DNA of 48,304 nucleotides from Hyphomicrobiales bacterium (GCA_021775495.1 JAJFHT010000085.1:1-48304); one strand, 5' to 3'. Positions 17,097 through 26,608 are shown, counted from the first letter of the stretch. Numbers and translations: made by a program. Notes: generated from the letters alone by a model not told the origin.

Positions 17097-18167
17097 ATGG
17101 CGAACGTAGTACTTTCAGAGCTCAGTAAATATTTCGGCGATGTCGCCGCCGTGGACAACATCTCGGTGGAGATCGCGGAGGGTGAGTTCTTTTCCATGCT
17201 CGGACCCTCGGGCTGCGGAAAATCCACCACATTGCGCATGATTGCGGGCTTTGAAGAAACCAGTATCGGTCGCATCGAAGTTGATGGCAGTGACGTTTCA
17301 CAATCCCCGCCTGAAGATCGGGGGATTGGTTTTGTTTTTCAGAATTATGCGATTTTTCCGCATATGAATGTCTATGACAATATCGCCTTTGGACTGCGGC
17401 TGCGCAAACAGGCGAAGGACGCAATAGACAGCCGTGTCCGTGCCGCGTTGGATCAGGTCGGCATGAGCGGGTTTGAGAACCGCTTTCAGCATGAGTTGTC
17501 GGGCGGACAGCAACAACGTGTGGCACTGGCGCGGGTCCTTGTCACCGAGCCGCGCATCCTGCTGCTGGACGAGCCGTTGTCAGCGCTGGACAAGAACCTG
17601 CGCGAGGAAATGAAGTTCTGGATCAAGGATCTTCAGCAGACGCTGGGGATTACGACCATATACGTCACGCATGATCAGGGTGAAGCCCTGACAATGTCCG
17701 ATCGTATTGCGGTGATGAGCAACGGCAAGGTTGCCCAGATCGGTACGCCTGAAGAAATCTACGAACGTCCGAGCACCCGGTTTGTGACCGAGTTCATTGG
17801 AGAATCCAATGTCCTGAACGCCCGCGTGACATCCGTTGATGATGCGACCTGCGTTCTCGATATCGGAGGACACGCAGTCACTGCGCCTCTCAGCGGCGAG
17901 CTGTCAGAAGGTGATGACGTGGCTTTGGCGTTGCGACCCGAGCGGGTGCTGATCGGTAAAGACGCTGCCAAGAAGGGGTTCAACCGCCTGAAACTGCCGC
18001 TGAAGAAGGTAACCTATCAAGGATCTTTCATTCGATTCCAGTTGGATCTTTCCGGGCTCGAACTCGTTGCCGAAGTCGCCAATCGTCACGACGTCCCGCG
18101 TTTCGATCCCGGCAGCGAAATCGATGTCGGTTGGCGGGTCGATTGCGGTTGGATCATTTCCGAATAA
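17097..18167 (+). CDS. ABC transporter ATPase, PotA-like
   Basis: A 356-residue ATPase with Walker A GPSGCGKST (about 38-46), Q-loop VFQNYAIFPHMNVYDNIAFGL, signature LSGGQQQR, Walker B ILLLDEPLSALD and switch YVTHDQGEA. The C-terminal 120 residues form the TOBE domain (ALRPERVLIG) of the PotA/FbpC/MalK group. It powers the importer encoded just upstream. All motifs are intact. Confidence 0.92.
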   Translation: MANVVLSELSKYFGDVAAVDNISVEIAEGEFFSMLGPSGCGKSTTLRMIAGFEETSIGRIEVDGSDVSQSPPEDRGIGFVFQNYAIFPHMNVYDNIAFGLRLRKQAKDAIDSRVRAALDQVGMSGFENRFQHELSGGQQQRVALARVLVTEPRILLLDEPLSALDKNLREEMKFWIKDLQQTLGITTIYVTHDQGEALTMSDRIAVMSNGKVAQIGTPEEIYERPSTRFVTEFIGESNVLNARVTSVDDATCVLDIGGHAVTAPLSGELSEGDDVALALRPERVLIGKDAAKKGFNRLKLPLKKVTYQGSFIRFQLDLSGLELVAEVANRHDVPRFDPGSEIDVGWRVDCGWIISE

Positions 18168-18191
18168 CCGGATCGCGGTTTCAAAAACACA

Positions 18192-19163
18192 ATGCTTACG
18201 ACGTTGAAAACCAACTTCGCCCTGGCTCGGGCATTTGCATATGATTTCCTGCGATACCGCAAGTTCAGTTTTGTGTTGCGGCAGACTTCGCGCGACAACC
18301 GGCGCGCAATTATTCGCATCTTCGCCCACTACCTGGAAGGCGGTATGTGCTTTCCAGAGGTACGATTGGGATATGGACAGGACAAGTCGCGGTCTGTCAT
18401 CGAAAAACTGCGGTCGTACACACAGGACTTCGGTGTGGACGAAACCGTGGTCTGGGCCATGGCCACACTAGAGAGTTATTTTGACTTCCACCGCGGGCGG
18501 GGTTTTGACCTGTCAGCGCTGGAAGCCGAATTCCGGCAACTGTCCGGTGAAATGGATCTGACCGAAATTGAAGGCTGCGGCGGATTTGAAACGGTTACGG
18601 CGGACCAGATACAAGCATCCGGATCGGTAGATTTCGAGCAATTTTTACGGCAGCGCCACAGTGTGCGGCAATATTCCGGCGACAGTATCGATCAAGAGAC
18701 AATCAGAAAAATCGTGAAGAATGCGCAGCAGTGCCCGTCGGTGTGCAACCGGCAGGCATGCCGAGTCTACGCTTTCACCGATCCGCAGGACGTGCAGACG
18801 GTTCTGGCATTTCAGGCCGGAAATTCCGGGTTCCACCAGGAAATCCGCACTCTGTTCGTGGTGACCGCCAACATTGGAGAGATGAACCTGATCGGCGAAC
18901 GCTATCAGGGGTGGATCGATGGCGGGATTTTCGCCATGACATTGGCGCTGGCGATTCATGCAGAGGGCCTGGGCGCCTGTTTTTTGAACTGGAGCACCGA
19001 ACCCGGCCAGGACCGTGCCCTGCGCCGCTGTCTTGGGATCGGTGATGAAGAACTGGTCATCACGATGATGGCGGCAGGACAGCTCAAATCTGAGTTTCGT
19101 GTGCCGGTGTCACACCGCAAAACGCTTGACGAAGTCCTGATCCTCGATCCGCCGCTATCTTGA
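18192..19163 (+). CDS. Nitroreductase-like flavoprotein with N-terminal extension
   Basis: A 323-residue protein. The C-terminal half (about 150-320) is a nitroreductase-like FMN domain: RHSVRQYSG (FMN phosphate contact), CPSVCNRQACRVYAF, and GLGACFLNW. The first 140 residues are not part of the usual domain and I do not recognise them. It starts 25 bases after the ATPase stop and is probably in the same operon. Relatives catalyse FMN/NAD(P)H reductions, dehydrogenations or ring cleavage; the substrate is unknown. A reductive or oxidative step on the imported compound is a reasonable inference. Confidence 0.75.
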   Translation: MLTTLKTNFALARAFAYDFLRYRKFSFVLRQTSRDNRRAIIRIFAHYLEGGMCFPEVRLGYGQDKSRSVIEKLRSYTQDFGVDETVVWAMATLESYFDFHRGRGFDLSALEAEFRQLSGEMDLTEIEGCGGFETVTADQIQASGSVDFEQFLRQRHSVRQYSGDSIDQETIRKIVKNAQQCPSVCNRQACRVYAFTDPQDVQTVLAFQAGNSGFHQEIRTLFVVTANIGEMNLIGERYQGWIDGGIFAMTLALAIHAEGLGACFLNWSTEPGQDRALRRCLGIGDEELVITMMAAGQLKSEFRVPVSHRKTLDEVLILDPPLS

Positions 19164-19245
19164 CAAGTCGCGGACCCGTACGTCTTCTTTTCCTCAATAT
19201 GCCTGACTTTCACAAATTCTGGGGCAGTTTGCGGAGGAATGAGGA

Positions 19246-21831
19246 TTGAAAACCGGGATAGTCGAACGCCCGCAATTGCTGCAGATGTTTTTGTCCGGGA
19301 CAGGGAGGCGGCTGACCTTGGTCGAGGCGCCGGCCGGATATGGCAAGACCACATTGCTGAAATCGTGGAAACGCCATTTGGACGCGGCGGGGTTCGCAAC
19401 GACGTGGATATCAATTGACCCGGCCTTGCACGACTTTGATGCGGCACTTGAGCCGGCACTTGCGAAGCGTGCGCGGGAACATTCGCCGCAATATGCAGAA
19501 ATGGCCGAACACCGCGGATATCTTTTTCTCGACGATTTCCATGAAGCCGGTTCGTTCGAGACACAGACAATCGGCCGGATCCTGCATCTTGGCGAACATG
19601 ATTTTCATATCATCATTGGTACCCGCATCTCCCCCGCCTTTCCCCTGGCAAAACTGCGGCTGGCCGATCAGGTTACCGATTTTGGACTCGATGAGCTCAA
19701 GTTCGATTTGAACGAGACGCAGGATCTGCTGCACGACGTTGTTCCAGCCGATGCAATCCAGAGTTATTACGATTACGCTGAGGGATGGCCCGCGGCCCTT
19801 CAGCTCATGCGTCTGTCTTTTTCAAGAGGTCTGCCGATTGATCTTGGCCATGACCGGCCGATGCGAACGGGACTTGATCTGGCGGGATATCTGAATGAGC
19901 AGTTCCTGAGCGGTCTGACGGCGGAACAAAATCAGTTCCTGCTGGAAACAGCGCATGTAAATCCGGTCAATGGAGATCTGGCGGACCACATGCGCAAAAA
20001 CAGCGACAGCTGGGAAATCCTTCGTACACTCAATGATGCGCATTCTCTGGTTTTCGAGCAGACGGACGAGGATGGCAGCTGGTATCATTATCATCAGCTA
20101 TTGCAGGATTATCTGCTGCATCGCCAACAGACACTGGGCGAGGCGCGATGCAATGATCTGTATCTTCGAGCTGCCGGTTGGTTGAACGAACATGGTCGGC
20201 ATTATGCCGCTGCAAAACTTGCCGTCAGCGCCGGCGCGGTGGAGGTCGCCGAGCAGATCATCCTGGACGCGGGTGGGACAGAGATCGGCATTTGCGATGG
20301 TGCCCAACGCCTGGCTTCGCTCATGGAATTGATCCCGCTTGAGCGGATCAACGCGTCGCCGCGGCTCAGTCTGGCGCGGGCGTATCTGCTGTTGAAAACC
20401 GGGCGGACAGGGGAGGCCAATCTGGTGATCCAGGAGGTTCGCGATGGGGCTTCGCCGTCCGACCGTGAGCTTGAGCGCGAAATCGTCCTGCTTGAGGTGC
20501 ATTTGCGCCTTTATGAAGATCGACACATTTCCGAGAGTCAGGTTGCGGCACTGGATTATACGGCGCGGCAGACCCCGGCAAAAGATCAGCTCAAGCGCGG
20601 CGTGCTGTATAATTTTCTATGCCTATTCTACATCCAGCTGGGCGAGTTGGAAAAGGCTCGCGAAGCCGGCGAAACCGCGATGGGGCTGTATGCCGATCTG
20701 GGTTGGCAGCACCTGGTTTTTTTCATGCATGTTAATCTGAGCGTCGTGAATATGGACCTGGGTGAATTTGACCGGGCGTATGAAAGGCGCCGTGAGGCCC
20801 GTGCGCTGCAACGCAAATATTTCGGTCACGATCCAAATCTGAGCGCCATCGTCAATATCATGTTCAGTGAAGCAGCATTCGAGGCCAATGAACCCGGCGA
20901 TATCGAAGCAAAACTGACCTCAGCACTCAATGATGCCGACAGTCGTGAAGGCTGGAGCGAAGTTTTTCTGGCGGGGTATGAAACCTGTCTGACATTGAAG
21001 CTGGAAAGCAGCGGTTACGAGGCCGCTGTCGGCCTGGTTTCGCAGGCCGAGGCAATGATCCTGCGGCGCTGCCTGCCCAGGTTCTCCCGGCAGCTTAAAA
21101 TCCTGGAACTCGATCTGGCGACAAGCGCAGGCCGGGAGTCAGAAGCCCGTCGGTCAGCCGGCAGTGTGCGCACACTCATCTTGGAAGGACAGGGTACGGA
21201 TGGTCTTCGTTGGCGCGGGCAATTGTTGGCACGTCTGGCTTTGGCGCGATTTGAGGCGTGTTTCGGCGATCCGCAAAAGGCCCTGCGACAGGCGCGCCAG
21301 ATCGAAAAGGACTGTTCTGAAAAGAACCTGCAACGCTACCGGCTTCGAGCGCTGGTTCTGATGGTGATATCGGCCGTTTCCGCGGATGACACGCGTTTTG
21401 CTGCGGACACACTGACACAGGCGCTTGCAATCGGCAGATCGCTCGGAATGAAGGGCGCGTTTATTCGCGAATCCCAGCGTTTCGCCGAAGCGGCGAAAAC
21501 GGTTGTGCGCGAACGTGGTGTGTCGAGTTACCCGCGTGAGGATCTGTCTTTTCTGTCCAGCCTGCTTTCCAAAGTCAGGCACGATCCGGGTTCGGATGGT
21601 CATATCCTGGCCGAAGTGCTGACCGAGAAAGAATTCGAGGTTTTGTCCAGTCTGACCGAGGGCAATGCGAACAAGGTCATCGCCCGTGCCCTGAATCTAA
21701 GCGAACCGACGGTCAAGTTTCACCTGCAGAACATCTATCGCAAACTGGGTGTGAATTCCCGGAAACTGGCAGCGGATCTTGCCGTGCAGTACGGCATCAC
21801 GTCGAATACCGGCGACACGGTCAATTCTTAG
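19246..21831 (+). CDS. MalT/LuxR-family ATP-dependent transcriptional activator
   Basis: An 861-residue STAND-type regulator. Residues about 22-33 hold Walker A (VEAPAGYGKTTL), with a Walker B-like FLDDF around residues 94-98; the middle (about 350-750) is helical, TPR-like repeats for ligand sensing; the C-terminus (about 785-850) is a LuxR helix-turn-helix (VLTEKEFEVLSSLTEGNANK, then SEPTVKFHLQNIYRKLGV). The start is TTG at 19246, eight bases after GGAGG; the ATG at 19239 is out of frame. Standing between the transporter and the hydantoinase-like genes, it probably activates both when inducer and ATP are bound. Confidence 0.9.
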   Translation: MKTGIVERPQLLQMFLSGTGRRLTLVEAPAGYGKTTLLKSWKRHLDAAGFATTWISIDPALHDFDAALEPALAKRAREHSPQYAEMAEHRGYLFLDDFHEAGSFETQTIGRILHLGEHDFHIIIGTRISPAFPLAKLRLADQVTDFGLDELKFDLNETQDLLHDVVPADAIQSYYDYAEGWPAALQLMRLSFSRGLPIDLGHDRPMRTGLDLAGYLNEQFLSGLTAEQNQFLLETAHVNPVNGDLADHMRKNSDSWEILRTLNDAHSLVFEQTDEDGSWYHYHQLLQDYLLHRQQTLGEARCNDLYLRAAGWLNEHGRHYAAAKLAVSAGAVEVAEQIILDAGGTEIGICDGAQRLASLMELIPLERINASPRLSLARAYLLLKTGRTGEANLVIQEVRDGASPSDRELEREIVLLEVHLRLYEDRHISESQVAALDYTARQTPAKDQLKRGVLYNFLCLFYIQLGELEKAREAGETAMGLYADLGWQHLVFFMHVNLSVVNMDLGEFDRAYERRREARALQRKYFGHDPNLSAIVNIMFSEAAFEANEPGDIEAKLTSALNDADSREGWSEVFLAGYETCLTLKLESSGYEAAVGLVSQAEAMILRRCLPRFSRQLKILELDLATSAGRESEARRSAGSVRTLILEGQGTDGLRWRGQLLARLALARFEACFGDPQKALRQARQIEKDCSEKNLQRYRLRALVLMVISAVSADDTRFAADTLTQALAIGRSLGMKGAFIRESQRFAEAAKTVVRERGVSSYPREDLSFLSSLLSKVRHDPGSDGHILAEVLTEKEFEVLSSLTEGNANKVIARALNLSEPTVKFHLQNIYRKLGVNSRKLAADLAVQYGITSNTGDTVNS

Positions 21832-21836
21832 CGTCA

Positions 21837-21846
21837 CCTATCCGTA
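21837..21846. promoter_or_regulatory. ACCTATCCGT motif before the hydantoinase-like operon
   Basis: This 10-base word lies just after the MalT-like gene and about 92 bases before the next start. The same word occurs before the polyamine-type ABC operon at 14036-14045. It may be a binding site for the MalT-like regulator. Evidence is sequence sharing and position only. Confidence 0.35.
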
Positions 21847-21937
21847 TTGCCATCGGTCCTAGCCGTTCTTGGCCTTGCCCACATCATGCTCCAAATTCGA
21901 AACTGCCAATAGCAGAATTGGTGCATTGGAGGCCCGT

Positions 21938-23497
21938 ATGCATATCGGGGTTGATGTTGGCGGCACGAATACAGATGCCGTCCTAATGGACGGCAACAAG
22001 GTCATTGCATCCGTCAAGTCCCCGACAACCCACGATGTCGGGTCAGGAATTGTCGAAGCGGTCGGCAGCATCATGAAAAGCTCCGGTTGCGCGGTGGCGG
22101 ATATTGCCAGTGTGATGATCGGTACGACGCAGTTCACAAACGCGTTCGTGGAAGGCAAGAAACTGGTTCCGGTTGGCGTCGTGCGCGCAGCATTGCCTGC
22201 AACCACAGGTATACTGCCGATGACCGAATTCCCCTCGCATCTTGTTGCTCAGATCGGACGTCAGTCCTACCTGGTTGAAGGCGGGTATGAATTTGACGGC
22301 AGAGAGATCAACAAGCTGGACGAGCGCGCTGTTGCGGAAGCCGCCAGAGACATGCGCAAGCGGAGTATCAGATCGGTCGTCGTGTCGGGTGTGTTCACCC
22401 CGATCAATGACAGTATGGAAAACCGCATGGCCGAAATCATCCGCAATGAGATGCCGGATAGTGAAGTCACTCTTTCCAGCGAAATCGGGCGGATTGGACT
22501 GATCGAACGCGAGAATGCGTCCATCATGAACGCGTCGCTCACGGATCTTTCCAGAACTGTCATGACGGCATTCAGGGATGCTCTGATTCAGCTCGACATA
22601 CATTGCCCGTTTTTTGTCAGTCAGAACGACGGTACGTTGATGACATCGGAGTTTGCTGAAAAATATCCGGTTCTGACATTTGCATCGGGGCCGACAAATT
22701 CCATGCGTGGAGCAGCGTTCCTGTCTGGAGTCGAGGACAGCATCGTGGCCGATATCGGTGGTACGACGACAGATGTCGGGGTGCTGATTGGTGGATTCCC
22801 ACGCGAATCCGCTGTTTCGGTGGATATCGGATCCGTTCGCACAAACTTCCGAATGCCTGATGTCCTGGCCATCGGTCTGGGCGGCGGTAGCATTGTGCGC
22901 CAATCCGGCAGCGACACACATGTCGGGCCGGACTCGGTCGCGTTGGATCTGCTGACGCAGGCGAGAGTATTTGGCGGAAAAACCTTGACCGCCACGGATA
23001 TCGCTGTTGCCGCCGGTTATGCCGACATCGGAGACAAGTCCCTGGTGGCGGATCTGGAACCAGCCATTGTCGAGGCTGCCGTCAACCGAATGCATGACTT
23101 TCTGGAAGCGACTGTTGACCGAGTGAAATCCAGCAAGGGGGATGTGCCGGTGATCCTGGTGGGTGGCGGAAGCGTGTTGATAAACCGCGAAATAAAGGGA
23201 GCCAGTGAGGTCATACGTCCGGAACTTTCAGGCGTTGCGAACGCGATTGGCGCCGGTTTGGCGCAAGTCGGCGGCGAGATCGACCGGATCTATTCCTACA
23301 ACGATATCGGTCGAGACGAGTCGATCGCACAGGCGAAGGAAGAAGCGGTCAGGCGAGCAGTTCAGGCCGGAGCGTCCAAGGACAGCGCGAAAATCGTCAG
23401 CATTGAAGAAATGCCGCTGGCCTACCTGCCGGCAGGCGCGGTGCGGATCAAGGTGAAGGCGATTGGAGACCTCGAGCAGGCGGAGAATCTGAAATGA
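21938..23497 (+). CDS. Hydantoinase/oxoprolinase family protein (HyuA-like)
   Basis: A 519-residue protein. The start at 21938 follows TTGGAGG and begins MHIGVDVGGTNTDAVLM, the N-terminal ATP-binding loop of the hydantoinase A family; an extension to 21869 is rejected. A second nucleotide loop is VADIGGTTTDVGVL, and GTTQFTNAFVEGKKL is also typical. Family members use ATP to open cyclic amides such as 5-oxoproline, N-methylhydantoin or related rings. No hydantoinase B partner follows; a DUF917 protein does, overlapping by four bases. The substrate is unknown. Confidence 0.88.
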   Translation: MHIGVDVGGTNTDAVLMDGNKVIASVKSPTTHDVGSGIVEAVGSIMKSSGCAVADIASVMIGTTQFTNAFVEGKKLVPVGVVRAALPATTGILPMTEFPSHLVAQIGRQSYLVEGGYEFDGREINKLDERAVAEAARDMRKRSIRSVVVSGVFTPINDSMENRMAEIIRNEMPDSEVTLSSEIGRIGLIERENASIMNASLTDLSRTVMTAFRDALIQLDIHCPFFVSQNDGTLMTSEFAEKYPVLTFASGPTNSMRGAAFLSGVEDSIVADIGGTTTDVGVLIGGFPRESAVSVDIGSVRTNFRMPDVLAIGLGGGSIVRQSGSDTHVGPDSVALDLLTQARVFGGKTLTATDIAVAAGYADIGDKSLVADLEPAIVEAAVNRMHDFLEATVDRVKSSKGDVPVILVGGGSVLINREIKGASEVIRPELSGVANAIGAGLAQVGGEIDRIYSYNDIGRDESIAQAKEEAVRRAVQAGASKDSAKIVSIEEMPLAYLPAGAVRIKVKAIGDLEQAENLK

Positions 23498-24606
23498 GCC
23501 GTATCACCCTGGAAAACCTGCCGGATTTCATTCGCGGTACGGCAATATTAGGCACCGGCGGTGGCGGTGATCCCTATGTCGGTCGTCTCATGCTGGAGCA
23601 GGAACTCACCAAATGTGGCGGTGTGGATCTGATCGACCCGGATGATGTTCCCGATGATTTGTTCGCGATCAGTGTTGCCTGCATGGGCGCGCCGACCGTG
23701 TTCGTGGAAAAATTACCCAATGCGCAGGCGACGGTAACGGCGATGCGCCGCATCGAAAAGGAACTGGGCCGCAAATTCAACGCGATCATCCCACTTGAGG
23801 CGGGCGGTGTGAACGCAACCCTGCCTTTGGTCGTTGCGGCGCAGATGGGTCTTCCGGTCGTGGACGGCGATGGAATGGGACGTGCTTTCCCCGAATTCCA
23901 GATGACCACATTCAACATATATGGCGTCAATTGCTCGCCATTTGTCATGGCCGATGATTTCGAGAACACGATTGTCCTGGAAACCGACAATGCGTTGCGC
24001 ACGGAACGCTATGGCCGGGCTGTTTGCGTCAAAATGGGTGGCATTGCGCAGGTTGCAAGTTATGCCATGACCGGCGAACAGATTAGGCGTACCTGTGTGC
24101 CACGCACGGTGACGCTTGCCGTTGATATCGGCAAACGCGTGCGGGAACTGCGCGTCGAAGGCAAGGAGGATATTTGCGAAGGCCTGGCGGCGTATTTTGC
24201 CACTTCGCGGCCACCACGATTTGCGCGGGTGTTGTTTGACGGCAAGGTGCAGGATGTGATGCGTGGTACCGAGGATGGGTGGACTGTTGGCAATGTCACA
24301 ATATCAGCGGCGGGCGACAGCAGCGACGAGATGTTCCTGACATTTCGAAACGAGTATTCACTGGCAAAGCTGAACGGCAAGACCGTCGCGATTGTCCCTG
24401 ACCTCTTGTTTATCCTGGACCGGGAAACCGGTGAGGCGATCACAACCGAGACTCTGCGTTATGGTCAACGGGTCAAGGTCATCGGTGTCGCGGCTACGGA
24501 GGAGATGCGTACACCGGAGGCGGTGGAAGTCATCGGGCCAAAGGCATCCAACATCAGCGAGCCATTTGTAAGGCTTGAAGACCTGGCCTGGGGTGGCAGC
24601 AGCTGA
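23494..24606 (+). CDS. DUF917 family protein
   Basis: A 370-residue protein. It opens with GTAILGTGGGGDPYVGRLMLEQEL (about 15-38), a glycine-rich segment typical of DUF917, followed by IIPLEAGGVNATLPLVVAAQMGLPVVDGDGMGRAFPE. DUF917 proteins recur beside short hydantoinase A proteins and are thought to form a complex with them, but the function is not established. The start overlaps the upstream stop in ATGA, implying coupled translation at fixed stoichiometry. Confidence 0.88.
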   Translation: MSRITLENLPDFIRGTAILGTGGGGDPYVGRLMLEQELTKCGGVDLIDPDDVPDDLFAISVACMGAPTVFVEKLPNAQATVTAMRRIEKELGRKFNAIIPLEAGGVNATLPLVVAAQMGLPVVDGDGMGRAFPEFQMTTFNIYGVNCSPFVMADDFENTIVLETDNALRTERYGRAVCVKMGGIAQVASYAMTGEQIRRTCVPRTVTLAVDIGKRVRELRVEGKEDICEGLAAYFATSRPPRFARVLFDGKVQDVMRGTEDGWTVGNVTISAAGDSSDEMFLTFRNEYSLAKLNGKTVAIVPDLLFILDRETGEAITTETLRYGQRVKVIGVAATEEMRTPEAVEVIGPKASNISEPFVRLEDLAWGGSS

Positions 24607-24657
24607 TTTTACGCGGGCAGATGCGCTCTATCCGCTCTTTGCCGGAAGGAAGACTCT

Positions 24658-25410
24658 ATGATTGATATCCGCGTTCTGACCCCCATCACCACCGAAGACT
24701 TCCGTGACGATTCACCGTTGAACGAGACGGCGCCGATCGGTTGCAAAATCTCCACAATAACTTTGCAACGCGGCCCGGCTTCGGTTGAATCCGCCATCGA
24801 TGAAGTTCTCGCCGCACCGGGTGTGATTGATGCGGCCTGTCGCGCCGAGGCGGATGGCTGCGATGCGGTGGTCATCGATTGCATGTTGGACCCTGCACTT
24901 GAGGCGGCGCGGGAGGCCGTGACCATCCCGGTCGTCGGTGCAGGAGAGGCCGGCATGAAGGTGGCCGCGACTTTCGGTGATTTTTCTGTGGTTACGGTTT
25001 TGCAACGTCAGGAACCGGCCTTTCAGCGCCTGGCCCGGCAGTATGGCCTGGCCGGGGACATGGTGTCAGTGCATGGGATCGGTGTATCCGTGCTGGATCT
25101 GGAACAGGATCGCGAAGCCTCGATCGAGGCGACGATCCGCGCTGCGAAAGTCGCGAGAGACCGGGATAGTGCCAAGTCGATCGTGTTCGGGTGCACCGGA
25201 ATGCTCGGCTACGCCGCTCCGACCGCCGAAGCGTTAAACTGGCCGGAAGAATGCGTGATTGATCCCTTGATGAACGCGATAAATGTCGCCTTCCTGGCCA
25301 TAAAGTCAGGAGAGAAAACCAGCAAGGACGACCATCCTTTTCCGGACCGCAAGCGCGTTGTGGGTTTTGAAGAGTGGACGGCCCTGAACAATCTGATGAG
25401 CGGTCGCTGA
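24658..25410 (+). CDS. Asp/Glu/hydantoin racemase family protein
   Basis: A 250-residue protein with the two-cysteine active site of the family: Cys75 in VIDCMLDP and Cys179 in FGCTGMLG. These act as the opposing acid and base that invert the alpha-carbon without a cofactor. The family includes hydantoin, aspartate and glutamate racemases and maleate isomerase. With the HyuA-like and DUF917 proteins it suggests use of both enantiomers of a cyclic amide or its amino-acid product. It begins 51 bases after the DUF917 stop. Confidence 0.88.
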   Translation: MIDIRVLTPITTEDFRDDSPLNETAPIGCKISTITLQRGPASVESAIDEVLAAPGVIDAACRAEADGCDAVVIDCMLDPALEAAREAVTIPVVGAGEAGMKVAATFGDFSVVTVLQRQEPAFQRLARQYGLAGDMVSVHGIGVSVLDLEQDREASIEATIRAAKVARDRDSAKSIVFGCTGMLGYAAPTAEALNWPEECVIDPLMNAINVAFLAIKSGEKTSKDDHPFPDRKRVVGFEEWTALNNLMSGR

Positions 25411-25460
25411 CGGGGCCGTTCGTTGATCATGCCTGATTGTGTGTGATGAGCGTTCGATGG

Positions 25461-25490
25461 AAAAAATGCGGGGCGCCGGGCGCCCCGCAT
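25461..25490 (-). terminator. Rho-independent terminator of the ribose-type ABC operon
   Basis: A perfect 11-bp stem (ATGCGGGGCGC with GCGCCCCGCAT) and a 3-base loop is followed on the minus strand by a run of T. It lies just beyond the stop of the binding-protein gene. The racemase gene converges from the other side and could also end here, but no T-run follows on the plus strand. Confidence 0.9.
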
Positions 25491-25522
25491 CGTGTGAATG
25501 ACCTGAGATCCGGATGTCCGCA

Positions 25523-26575
25523 TCAGCGCGGTGGCAACGGCATCCAATCGGTCATCGCAACATCGGCATGGGCAAACTGGGGCATCTTTTCTCCCAGATC
25601 GGCCATGTTCTTGATGTCCTGATCATTCAGAAACTTCTGGGTGATCAATGTTGGAGGTACAATCACACTGGCGCCCGGATCGCCACCGGACAGCAAGATC
25701 GCCAATGCACGCACGGACACTTCACCGACAACAGCTGGATTTGTCGCCACGGTAGCAACCCAGGCACTGCCGGGTTCCCGCATGGCGGAAATATCCGCCG
25801 TTGAGACGTCGGCTGAATAGATGTCGATCTTGTCCGTCAGGCTGGCTTCGTCGACTGCGATTTTCACACCTTTGGCAAATTCGTCATATGGCGCGAACAT
25901 CACAGTGATATCCGGATTGGCCTGCAAGACCGAGCGTGCTTGGTTTGCATTGGAGTTGGCGATCGGATTGTCGAGCGTGCCGAATACGGCGGTCTCTTCG
26001 ATGCCGGGATTCTCCTTGCGCACATCCTGCCAGGCTTTATCGCGACGATCCAACGGGGCAATACCCGGGACATAAACATATCCGGCCTTGAAGCTGTTGC
26101 CGTTGTCCTTGATAGCCTGTTCCAGAGCAAGTTTGCCCAGCAGATAGTCGGATTGCTCGATCTGCGGGATCGCCTTGTTTTCCACGTTCACGTCGAAAGC
26201 GACAACCTTGATGCCGGCATCGACGGCGCGCTGGGCCGCTTCTTTCATGGATTCAGTCAAACCATGCTGGATGATGATGCCATCTACACCGAGCGCGATG
26301 GCCTGATCCACCATATCGGCCTGGAGGGCCGCATCCTGCCGGCTGTCCAGAACCCGGAGGTCAACGCCCAGCGCCTTGGCCTGGGTTTCCACGCCGCTGA
26401 GGTAAGCCTGGAAGAAGTCACCCGTCGACAGATACCGAATGAGCGCGATCTTTACGTCGGCGGCTTTATCGAAGGGTGCGGGCATTTCCGCTGCACTGGC
26501 AATACTGGAAAGCCCGCCCAGCGCCATTGCCGCTGCTGCGGTCAGATGGAAAAACTTTCGTCTTAGAATCTTCAT
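25523..26575 (-). CDS. Sugar ABC transporter periplasmic binding protein, RbsB-like
   Basis: A 350-residue protein with a Sec signal peptide (residues 1 to about 29, ending SIASAAE). The mature part has the type I periplasmic-binding fold of RbsB/XylF: KIALIRYLSTGDFFQAYLSGVETQAKAL, then SRQDAALQADMVDQAIALGVDGIIIQHG and VVAFDVNVENKAIPQIEQSDYLLG. It is last in the minus-strand operon with permease and ATPase. Because the divergent genes use methylthioribose or a related 5-modified pentose, such a sugar is the likely ligand (inference). Confidence 0.88.
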   Translation of the reverse strand: MKILRRKFFHLTAAAAMALGGLSSIASAAEMPAPFDKAADVKIALIRYLSTGDFFQAYLSGVETQAKALGVDLRVLDSRQDAALQADMVDQAIALGVDGIIIQHGLTESMKEAAQRAVDAGIKVVAFDVNVENKAIPQIEQSDYLLGKLALEQAIKDNGNSFKAGYVYVPGIAPLDRRDKAWQDVRKENPGIEETAVFGTLDNPIANSNANQARSVLQANPDITVMFAPYDEFAKGVKIAVDEASLTDKIDIYSADVSTADISAMREPGSAWVATVATNPAVVGEVSVRALAILLSGGDPGASVIVPPTLITQKFLNDQDIKNMADLGEKMPQFAHADVAMTDWMPLPPR

Positions 26576-26608
26576 GGTTTTCTCCCTTTGGAATGGTTGC
26601 GAGTTAAT

